Below, piece by piece: positions 1-5,595 of a stretch of DNA of 6,060 nucleotides (positions are counted from its first letter, which is position 1; the number at the start of each line of letters is the position of its first letter). The translations under genes and the position numbers were made by a program. The notes below the pieces were generated by a model. That model saw only the letters and a list, made by a program, of their open reading frames with translations. It was not told the origin of the DNA and did not search any database. The stretch comes from an uncultured Bacteroidales bacterium (GTDB taxonomy: Bacteria > Bacteroidota > Bacteroidia > Bacteroidales > UBA932). The stretch is from NCBI GenBank assembly GCA_900317065.1, contig ONFK01000108.1, positions 1 through 6,060 on the forward strand, in the 5' to 3' direction.

Positions 1-1736
1 GAATAGTCGAAAGTGGTGTAAGTCAGGCCGTAGCCGAAGGCGTAAAGGGGCTTGACATTGAAATGTTCCTCCGCGCGGTATCCGAGGAACACGCCTTCAC
101 CATATTCGGCGATAGGATAACGGTCACGATCGGCACTTGGATGGAGAGGCATGGACGAATACCACTTCTGTGCAGGATTCTTGTCGAGAGCTCCCCAGAA
201 GGTGAAAGGCAGTCTTCCGGACGGGGAAACCTTTCCGCTCAGGATTGCGGCAATCGCATTGCCGCCCTCCTGTCCGGGATACCAGTCAAGGATTATGGCC
301 TTGACGTCGTCAGCCCAGGGAGCCATGTCGAATTCGCCGCCGGAATTGGCGACCACGACCACGTTCTCGTTATAGGAAGCAACGGTCTTGATGAGTTCGT
401 TCTGGTAGCTGTGCCTGAAGCCGTACCGGCGGTCGGCGCCTTCCTTTTCGGTATCGCGGTTGAACCCTGCCGAAACCACTACTGCGGAAGCATTCCTGAG
501 TATTTCAGGATCGGGAGTTCCGAGCAGCACTACGTTCCAGTTCTTGCCCAGCGAGCGCAGACCTTCGTAAAGGGTAACACCCTTGCCGTCTTCGGGGTTC
601 ACCCATCCGGAGCCGCCTCCACAGACTATTTCATTGGCATTGGGGCCTATAAGCGCAATGGTATTCTTCCTGCCGGGTTTGAGCGGAAGGATTCCGCCTT
701 CATTCTTGAGAAGCACCGGTCCTTCGAGGGCGATTTCGTACGCACGCTTCTGCGACAGAGCCTTGTCTTCTGCAGAAGGATCGGCATCGAGATTTCCGTC
801 CAGGAAGCCGAATGCGGAGAATGTCTGAAGGATGTGAATGCACTTGGCATCGAGATCCGCCTCGCGCACTACCCCGTTGGCAATCAAGGACTTGAGCATC
901 TCTTCCTGGGCCGCGTAGGCACGAGGCATCTCAAGGTCTACGCCCACCGTGGCGAAGTTGATCGGGTCGTAGTTGGAGACCCAGTCGCTCATCACGATGC
1001 CCTCGAAGCCCCATGCGCGCAGGTTGTCGTTAATGAGCCAATCGCTCTCGGCGGCATGCACTCCGTTCACGGGGTTGTAGCTGGTCATAACGGCACCGAC
1101 GTGCCCCTTCTCGACGGCCTTGCGGAAGGTGGCGAAATAGATTTCGTTCATCGTGCGTTCATCCGCGTTGGAACTTACGCCATGACGGTCATATTCCTGC
1201 TGATTCAGTGCAAAATGCTTGATGGTGGCGATGACGCCCTGCTCCTGCATGCCCTCAATGTAATTCAGGGCCGTTTCAGATGCAAGATAGGGGTCTTCGC
1301 CGTAATATTCGAAATTGCGGCCGCAAAGGGCTGAACGGTAAATGTTTACACCGGGGCCCAGCATGATCTGCACGCCGTGGGCCTTGGCGGCGCAACCTAT
1401 CCCGGCGCCCATCTCCCGGACCACGTCACGGTTCCAACTCGCCGCGGCGGAGATTCCGCAAGGATAGAAGGTGCTCTGTACATTCCTGCCGCTGACGTTG
1501 CGGACTCCCTGCGGGCCGTCCGCCATCTGTACCGACGGGATTCCGAGACGGGGAACGGCGTAGGTGTGGAAGCCGTCGGTCTTTCCGGAAACCATGCCGA
1601 TCTTTTCGTCGAGAGTCATCTGCGACACGAGTTTCGCGGCGCGGTCCTTGTCTTTCTGGGTAATCTGGGCGGCGGTTGCGCTTACCTGAAGCATCAGTGC
1701 GGCAACGGCCAGGAACAATGTAGAGAATCGTTTCAT
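1..1736 (-). CDS. Family 3 glycoside hydrolase (beta-glucosidase-like), secreted; 3' end cut by window edge
   Basis: Retaining exo-glycosidase of family GH3, probably releasing beta-linked glucose or xylose from oligosaccharides in the periplasm. The frame is open from the ATG at 1736 to base 1 (578 codons, no stop). A signal peptide is visible (MKRFSTLFLAVAALMLQVSATA, cleavage near residues 22-24). The (beta/alpha)8 domain covers about residues 30-320: MADGPQG with Asp73, GRNFEYYGEDP with Arg140, KHF with Lys173-His174, and GIVMSDW whose Asp251 is the expected nucleophile. The alpha/beta sandwich begins near KNEGGILPL (Lys344). EGADR (Glu432) is the likely acid/base region, with Glu430 an alternative. 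FGYGLTYT (567-572) precedes the Fn3-like domain, which lies outside the window; whole family members are usually about 730-800 residues. A promoter lies just upstream. The family call is secure; the sugar specificity is not determinable here. Confidence 0.95.
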   Translation of the reverse strand, partial: MKRFSTLFLAVAALMLQVSATAAQITQKDKDRAAKLVSQMTLDEKIGMVSGKTDGFHTYAVPRLGIPSVQMADGPQGVRNVSGRNVQSTFYPCGISAAASWNRDVVREMGAGIGCAAKAHGVQIMLGPGVNIYRSALCGRNFEYYGEDPYLASETALNYIEGMQEQGVIATIKHFALNQQEYDRHGVSSNADERTMNEIYFATFRKAVEKGHVGAVMTSYNPVNGVHAAESDWLINDNLRAWGFEGIVMSDWVSNYDPINFATVGVDLEMPRAYAAQEEMLKSLIANGVVREADLDAKCIHILQTFSAFGFLDGNLDADPSAEDKALSQKRAYEIALEGPVLLKNEGGILPLKPGRKNTIALIGPNANEIVCGGGSGWVNPEDGKGVTLYEGLRSLGKNWNVVLLGTPDPEILRNASAVVVSAGFNRDTEKEGADRRYGFRHSYQNELIKTVASYNENVVVVANSGGEFDMAPWADDVKAIILDWYPGQEGGNAIAAILSGKVSPSGRLPFTFWGALDKNPAQKWYSSMPLHPSADRDRYPIAEYGEGVFLGYRAEEHFNVKPLYAFGYGLTYTTFDY

Positions 1737-1740
1737 AAAT

Positions 1741-1758
1741 GAAAGTATAAATACTTTC
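1741..1758. repeat. Perfect 18-bp palindrome between promoter and start of the GH3 gene
   Basis: GAAAGTAT and ATACTTTC are exact inverted copies around a 2-base centre. The element sits 4 bases upstream of the GH3 start codon and touches the promoter -7 box at 1758, so it overlaps the expected transcription start. This is the position of a repressor operator or of a 5' mRNA hairpin that could mask the start. The role is inference; the symmetry is seen directly. Confidence 0.55.
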
Positions 1759-1789
1759 AAATTTACGATTTTTGTTCTGTATTCGCAAC
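1758..1789 (-). promoter_or_regulatory. Putative Bacteroidetes-type promoter of the GH3 gene
   Basis: On the minus strand TAAATTTG (1765-1758) fits the Bacteroidetes -7 consensus TAnnTTTG. GTTG (1789-1786) stands 20 bases upstream, in the place of the -33 TTTG box. The predicted transcript would start near 1750-1754, giving a leader of only about 15-20 bases. The -33 part is itself inside a weaker inverted pair, TTCTGT (1775-1780) and ACAGAA (1788-1793). Confidence 0.6.
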
Positions 1790-1860
1790 AGAATCGGGCG
1801 CTCTTTTCAAAGAGTCGAGTAGGAAAGGCAAAAATGGAAGTGAGGCAGGTGCCGCACTTT

Positions 1861-1886
1861 ACTGATCATTTAAACTGATCATTTAA
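1861..1886. repeat. 13-bp perfect tandem duplication across the stop of the nuclease gene
   Basis: ACTGATCATTTAA occurs twice head to tail (1861-1873 and 1874-1886). It overlaps the last codons and stop of the minus-strand nuclease gene. With one copy the protein would end DLNDQ-stop (TAA); with two it ends DLNDQFK-stop (TGA). The duplication therefore changes only the last two residues. Confidence 0.75.
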
Positions 1887-2804
1887 GTCTGTTATTTCTT
1901 CTGCCGACAGACCTGTCACACGCTGGATGATATCAATGGAAACGCCCTCCCTGATCAACCCTTTTGCAACATCTCTGGCCTTGGCAGATTCTCCTTCAGC
2001 GCGTCCTTCAGTGCGTCCTTCAGCGCGTCCTTCTTCAAGACCTCTGGCCCGCCCTTCTGCGATTTCTCTCTCGGCCTTTTCCCGAGCGAATTCGTCCGCA
2101 GCGTAATTGTCACGCTGAATCTTAAGGCGTCGATTGTATGCTTCTCTTTCGGCTTTTGTCATATTGTTATACTCCGCAGCTTCGAGCAGTTGCTCAAAAT
2201 AACCGTCATTCTGCGTTTCCGGTTTCATTGCAAAATTAGGAAGATTCTTGAAATAATACAAGAATTTGTCCTCAAAGCTATTACATTCATTGAGAGGCTT
2301 GTCGAAGCGCCCGACCTCCATGAAGACAAACTGCAGGGCGTCGGTTAGTTGCATTCCATTCCTATCGTTTCTAATAGAGTAACGGTGGACAAATCCTTCA
2401 TCCCTTCCTGTAGCATCCGGAAGAGCGAAGTTCAATAGTCCCAGAAAGAAAACTGGTTTGAAGTCATAATTCCAATCTCCACGAGGCGCTTGCGCCGTAA
2501 TGGGGAAGGTGCTGTAGTAAATAGCTCGTTTGTCAAAATGCTTTTGTTCTTTCACCTGGACTTCCACGATGAAGTCTCCGATTTGCCGGGATTTGCATTG
2601 AAGGTCGAAAACCGCTTTTCGGTCATCCTTGGACTCGCCTGGATGCTCGACATTTACGAATTCGAGTTCGGTGATGTCCTGATGGAATACATGCTCCAGT
2701 AACTCTTTGATAAGGCGTTTGTTCTTCTCTTTGCCGAAGATCTGTTTGAAGGCGACGTCGATCATCGGATCGATGTACTTGCTGTGCTTTAAAATCTGTT
2801 CCAT
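1866..2804 (-). CDS. Rpn/PDDEXK_2-family nuclease, putative transposase-like protein
   Basis: A 312-residue protein of the PD-(D/E)XK nuclease family that includes the Rpn recombination-promoting proteins and is often annotated as a putative transposase (PDDEXK_2 type). The N-terminal family signature DPMIDVAFKQIFG is at residues 12-24, followed by a helix with Glu34/Glu37. The catalytic core appears as FDL with Asp67 and VEVQ with Glu81 and Gln83, the family's usual E-x-Q in place of E-x-K. Residues about 190-300 are charged and helical, with an Arg/Glu/Gly-rich repeat at 258-271. The C-terminus, with GVSIDIIQRVTGLSAEEI, resembles the small helix-turn-helix ending common in this family. The gene is intact, with the start at the first ATG after a promoter-like box. 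No inverted ends or target-site duplication mark it as an active transposon. Members are thought to cut DNA; the actual role here is unknown. Confidence 0.9.
   Translation of the reverse strand: MEQILKHSKYIDPMIDVAFKQIFGKEKNKRLIKELLEHVFHQDITELEFVNVEHPGESKDDRKAVFDLQCKSRQIGDFIVEVQVKEQKHFDKRAIYYSTFPITAQAPRGDWNYDFKPVFFLGLLNFALPDATGRDEGFVHRYSIRNDRNGMQLTDALQFVFMEVGRFDKPLNECNSFEDKFLYYFKNLPNFAMKPETQNDGYFEQLLEAAEYNNMTKAEREAYNRRLKIQRDNYAADEFAREKAEREIAEGRARGLEEGRAEGRTEGRAEGESAKARDVAKGLIREGVSIDIIQRVTGLSAEEITDLNDQFK
1992..2033 (-). repeat. 12-nt in-frame tandem repeat encoding the nuclease's EGR-rich tail
   Basis: Three units of TCCTTCAGCGCG (plus-strand reading; the middle unit has T in place of one C) fill 1992-2027, and a fourth begins at 2028. 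Each unit encodes four residues of the AEGR/TEGR type (residues about 258-271 of the nuclease). Being a multiple of three, copy changes would lengthen or shorten the tail without a frameshift. Confidence 0.8.
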
Positions 2805-2841
2805 AAGTCATAAATATTTGGAACTGCAATAATATGCAAAG

Positions 2842-2849
2842 CAAACATA
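2842..2849 (-). promoter_or_regulatory. Possible -7 promoter box of the nuclease gene
   Basis: TATGTTTG on the minus strand matches TAnnTTTG and lies 37 bases before the nuclease start codon. No convincing TTTG is present at the -33 position (the bases there read ATGG), so this is a half-match only. The leader between box and start is AT-rich, as is usual in Bacteroidetes, with no clear purine-rich ribosome binding site. Confidence 0.4.
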
Positions 2850-2882
2850 TATTTACCTACGGAAACATGCCATAAAGTACGA

Positions 2883-2915
2883 TTTTTTAAGTTTGCGCAG
2901 CGGAAACTTAAAAAA
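2883..2915. repeat. AT-rich inverted repeat (12-bp arms) upstream of the nuclease gene
   Basis: TTTTTTAAGTTT (2883-2894) and AAACTTAAAAAA (2904-2915) are perfect inverted copies around the 9-base loop GCGCAGCGG. A stem with a U-run on either strand could act as a weak two-way terminator bordering the G-rich repeat tract. The stem is nearly all A/T, so this is less convincing than the terminator at 3233-3265. It could also be a protein-binding site or an element boundary. Confidence 0.5.
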
Positions 2916-3123
2916 AGTGAAGGGTTGGCCGGGGATTTCGCCTGGAAGACACGGGAAGAGGCGGTTTGGTGGATGGGAGGCGGGGATTGCACGCGAAGGC
3001 ACGGGAAAGGTCTGATTTTGAGTGGAGGACCTTGACCGGTGAATGGGCAATAGAAAGTGGTGGGATAGCATTTGACCGGGAAAGGTCCGGCAGGTAAAAG
3101 GAGACCGTTCCCAAATGCACTGG

Positions 3124-3155
3124 GCAGACACGGGGAGGGGCGGTTTGGTGTCTGC
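3124..3155. repeat. Hairpin repeat copy 1
   Basis: GCAGACAC (3124-3131) and GTGTCTGC (3148-3155) are perfect 8-bp inverted arms around a 16-base G-rich loop ending GCGGTTTG. Together with the copy 50 bases downstream it is the best-preserved unit of the G-rich tract. Confidence 0.7.
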
Positions 3156-3173
3156 AGAGGGTTTCGGGGCGTG

Positions 3174-3205
3174 GCAGACACGGGAGAGGCCGGTTTGGTG
3201 TCTGC
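3174..3205. repeat. Hairpin repeat copy 2
   Basis: The same arms GCAGACAC (3174-3181) and GTGTCTGC (3198-3205), with the same 16-base loop length. By hand about 32 of 37 bases match copy 1; most differences fall in the loop while both arms are unchanged, which suggests the stem is what is kept. Confidence 0.7.
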
Positions 3206-3232
3206 GGAGAAGTGTTGTTTTAGGTAACTCTT

Positions 3233-3265
3233 AAAAAAAGCAGTGCGGCGTGGAAGCCGCACTGC
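3233..3265 (-). terminator. Rho-independent terminator of the lipoprotein operon
   Basis: Perfect 10-bp GC-rich stem, GCAGTGCGGC (3240-3249) with GCCGCACTGC (3256-3265), around a 6-base loop. Read on the minus strand it is followed directly by seven T's (3239-3233). It begins 26 bases after the lipoprotein stop codon, so it ends that transcript. On the plus strand the stem is not followed directly by a T-run. Confidence 0.92.
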
Positions 3266-3291
3266 AAACAAAAGTTTTTTAACTATAACTC

Positions 3292-5424
3292 CTACGGGGC
3301 AACATAGAAATCATAATGAATTGACGCTCCACCGGTTACGGCAATGTTGCCAGATGCATCAGGTCCACTTCGTGTGCAGAGCCCATATCCTCGAATTTGG
3401 AAGGCATTTTTCCATTCAGAGGCATTGGTTCCCCAAACATAAATATTCGTCGAAGTGCTACAATTATCAAGGTAGAAATCCATATACACAGGAGGATCCA
3501 CAGTAGCTTGTTTAGCTGACCTGCCAAAGAAACCACCGATCGCCTGCGCACCATTGGTCCCGAATATTTTATTATCTAGATAAACATCAATACGTCCTGC
3601 ACTAATGGTGTTAATTACCTTAAGTTGACGCTCACTATTGCCAACTATACCGCCTATTCGAGTATTCCTGCCTTGAGTTGCGTCAGGCGTATATGTTATT
3701 TGTCCGGTATATGTGCACCCATTGAATGTGGTATATGCCGTGGATACAGTACCCCTCTTTTCTCCCTGTCCTAGAATACCTCCGGCGGAAAGCACTTCTC
3801 CATTCATGGCAATATCACCATTTACTGTACAATTCACGAAAGTGATACTCTTGTTCCTTGCATTTCCTGCTTCGTTAGAATCATCCATCCAACCGACCAG
3901 ACCTCCGATACAGGTGTTTGACGCTGCTGCTGTCCAAGTGATATCCACATCGCTAGTCACGTTAGTGATTACGACTTCGTCTCCGGAAATATTGTATCCG
4001 CGTGCAGCCAAGGCACCAATCTTGGCGCTGGCAGCAGTATTCTTTATTGATCCGGCAAAGTTTATGTCGTGAACATCATTCATAAGGTTCTGGAGAAAAC
4101 CGGTAGGCCATGCACTAACGGTTACATTATCATAAGTCACTGTCCTTCCGTTACCGTTGATGGGGTAGGCATTGTGATGAAGAGCGATTGCCTTGCTCTT
4201 TAAGTCGTTCGTAACCAGTGTCAAGTCAGTGTTCAGTGTAAGCTCCTCCACTCCACCTGCATTTACGAGATAAGGGGCAGCATTGGCAGGAGTATCCATA
4301 ACATTATTATCCTGAAGGGCTTTCAGGTCATTCAGGCTGTTGATACCATACAACCTCACGGGGATTTCCAGCTTACCACTGTACTTGGCGTTGCTAATGG
4401 TGACTTTTACCACACCCGCAGGTGCTACTGTCTGCGGAGTAGCCTTAATCTCTGCCAGAGTTGGAGGAGTTACATCAAAATGATCCGAATTCCAAACAAC
4501 TGTCCAGCCGTCAGGAATATCGTCAATAACGAGTGAAGTAACATTCTTGCAGGTTGCAGGAAGCGTCTGAGGCGTTCCCTCATCGTAGTTGAAATTCTTT
4601 TTGTCAAACAAGACAACAGGCAGTTCTACCCTGCTGAAGTCTGCGATAGGATAGCTCATTCCGGGCTCGGTAGCAAGGCTCTTATTGCTGGTAGCGACCG
4701 CTGTCTGACCGCCCCCGTAAGTAACAGTCACTGTCAAGCCGGTACTAAAGGTCTGGGGAATGAATGAAAGGTAGTAAGTCTCACCAGCAGTAAATGTACC
4801 GGAAAGGGTAACCGTCTTGTCGGTTCCGGAAGGAGATACGGAAGTGATGTCACCTGAAGAGTTCAATGTTACATCGACATTGCCGGCGACAACTTCGTCC
4901 TTGTTTCCTTTGAGCTCGATGCTCTCCACATTGTCCATGTAGTCAGCAAGGGTGATACCGAGGATAGCCGTAGCCTGATGGAATGCAAGAGAATTGCCAG
5001 TGGTATAAGCCACGGCCACAGCAGCCCCAGACTGAAAACCACCTGTCTTGAGAGTCTGCGCGGCAGGAACTGAAGCAGTAAGGGTAGAACCTACAAGATT
5101 ATTGCCAGCGTAATAAGGATACACAGCATAGAAAGAAGTAGCACCAGCATCTACAGTACCGCTGAAAGTTGCGGAAGCTGAAGGGCTGCCGTTGTCATAT
5201 CCTTGAATATCAAACTGATTATTGCTGAAACCGTCGAAAATGCTGATAGCATCACCCTCTTCCCAATATACGGTTGCGCCGTCGGTATGAAGAGTCGTCT
5301 TGGTGAGTACGGTTGTGAATTCGCGGGTGACTTTCTCACCTGCGGGAGCGAAGTCTTCCTTTTCGGTGCAGGATGCTGCTGCCAAGGCTGCCAAGGCGCA
5401 CAGCAGGATGTAAGTCTTCTTCAT
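3292..5424 (-). CDS. Surface lipoprotein: fimbrillin-like N-terminus, Ig-like middle, beta-helix with GLUG-like repeats
   Basis: A 710-residue predicted lipoprotein. The signal MKKTYILLCALAALAAASC places the lipidated cysteine at residue 19. The following TEKED resembles the charged Bacteroidetes lipoprotein export signal, which predicts display on the outer face of the outer membrane. Residues about 30-260 have the fimbrillin/Mfa-like pattern (VYWEEGDAISIFDG, FYAVYPYY, YYLSFIPQTF). Residues 266-358 look like an Ig/BACON-type beta sandwich (PDGWTV, GKLEIPV). From about 361 it is a beta-helix (PINGNGRTVTY) with five turn motifs: IGALAA 469, IGGLVG 506, AGGILG 547, IGGIVG 590 and IGGFFG 629. 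I chose the ATG at 5424 over an in-frame GTG two codons upstream because MKK begins a normal signal. It starts two bases after the stop of the small peptide gene. An adhesin or surface binding role is likely; the ligand is unknown. No type IX sorting domain is seen. Confidence 0.85.
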   Translation of the reverse strand: MKKTYILLCALAALAAASCTEKEDFAPAGEKVTREFTTVLTKTTLHTDGATVYWEEGDAISIFDGFSNNQFDIQGYDNGSPSASATFSGTVDAGATSFYAVYPYYAGNNLVGSTLTASVPAAQTLKTGGFQSGAAVAVAYTTGNSLAFHQATAILGITLADYMDNVESIELKGNKDEVVAGNVDVTLNSSGDITSVSPSGTDKTVTLSGTFTAGETYYLSFIPQTFSTGLTVTVTYGGGQTAVATSNKSLATEPGMSYPIADFSRVELPVVLFDKKNFNYDEGTPQTLPATCKNVTSLVIDDIPDGWTVVWNSDHFDVTPPTLAEIKATPQTVAPAGVVKVTISNAKYSGKLEIPVRLYGINSLNDLKALQDNNVMDTPANAAPYLVNAGGVEELTLNTDLTLVTNDLKSKAIALHHNAYPINGNGRTVTYDNVTVSAWPTGFLQNLMNDVHDINFAGSIKNTAASAKIGALAARGYNISGDEVVITNVTSDVDITWTAAASNTCIGGLVGWMDDSNEAGNARNKSITFVNCTVNGDIAMNGEVLSAGGILGQGEKRGTVSTAYTTFNGCTYTGQITYTPDATQGRNTRIGGIVGNSERQLKVINTISAGRIDVYLDNKIFGTNGAQAIGGFFGRSAKQATVDPPVYMDFYLDNCSTSTNIYVWGTNASEWKNAFQIRGYGLCTRSGPDASGNIAVTGGASIHYDFYVAP

Positions 5425-5426
5425 AA

Positions 5427-5582
5427 TCACTCGAAATAAGGATCACTGTCATCATAAATACCGAATGCTTCCAGGGTGACAGAATTATAACTGACAGCCT
5501 GGAGCACTTGTGCCTGCGGGGAGATGCTTATCTGCTCGCAGCGTGGACTCTCATAGTCCGTTTTTTTTAGAGTTTTTTTCAT
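5427..5582 (-). CDS. 51-residue peptide with YESPxCE-type N-terminus, unknown function
   Basis: The peptide begins MKKTLKKTDYESPRCEQISI and ends GIYDDSDPYFE. It has no hydrophobic signal segment, a basic first eight residues, one cysteine (Cys14) and an acidic tail. I recall short Bacteroidales peptides with a 'MKKxYxxPxxE(V/Q)I' start and a variable tail beside surface proteins and hydrolases; that is memory, not a search result, and no function is established. The gene lies 13 bases after the hydrolase stop, and its TGA is two bases before the lipoprotein ATG, so it is probably co-transcribed and translationally coupled. I prefer the ATG at 5582; an in-frame ATG at 5618 would add 12 residues and overlap the hydrolase. 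Runs of seven and eight A's lie in its first codons. Confidence 0.7.
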   Translation of the reverse strand: MKKTLKKTDYESPRCEQISISPQAQVLQAVSYNSVTLEAFGIYDDSDPYFE

Positions 5583-5595
5583 AAAGTATATAGTT

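Larger units (their letters stand above)
2918..3232. repeat. G/purine-rich intergenic tract of degenerate ~50-bp hairpin-forming units; no gene seen
   Basis: The plus strand is strongly G-rich. Related segments recur: GACACGGGAAGAGGCGGTTTGGTG (two parts, 2948-2961 and 2962-2971), a diverged GGCACGGGAAAGG (2998-3010), and two good copies at 3123-3159 and 3173-3209. GGGGATT starts at 2931 and again at 2982 (period 51), and the two good copies are 50 bases apart. TTGACCGG occurs at 3032-3039 and 3072-3079. Inverted arms include GGACCTT/AAGGTCC (3027-3033, 3082-3088) and GCATTTG/CAAATGC (3068-3074, 3112-3118). Short minus-strand frames across it are Pro/Arg/Ser-rich translations of the repeats, not proteins. 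I read it as a decayed array of a short repeat family. Confidence 0.65.

Noticed and set aside
63..1334. Long plus-strand open frame of 423 codons, plus another at 1377-1742
   Set aside because: Both are antisense to the GH3 gene, whose frame is open throughout and carries all the family motifs. The plus-strand translations have no recognisable domain and arise from codon bias on the other strand.
1801..1814. Small inverted repeat CTCTT/AAGAG after the nuclease gene as a terminator
   Set aside because: The stem is short and AT-rich and has no T-run after it on the minus strand. I see no convincing terminator between the nuclease and GH3 genes.
1866..2804. Nuclease gene as the transposase of an insertion sequence
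   Set aside because: No terminal inverted repeats or target-site duplication flank it. The family name 'transposase' is historical and the gene looks like an ordinary stand-alone gene.
3132..3147. Possible G-quadruplex in the loop of hairpin copy 1
   Set aside because: Only two of the G-runs are longer than two, the pattern is not kept in copy 2, and the tract is generally G-rich.
2918..3232. CRISPR-like array
   Set aside because: The repeats are too diverged, unit spacing leaves no distinct unique spacers of constant length, and no cas gene is present.
2789..3271. Minus-strand open frames of 70-160 codons across the intergenic tract
   Set aside because: They translate the G-rich repeats into recurring Pro/Arg/Ser-rich strings, cross the terminator and the nuclease promoter, and overlap each other in different frames.
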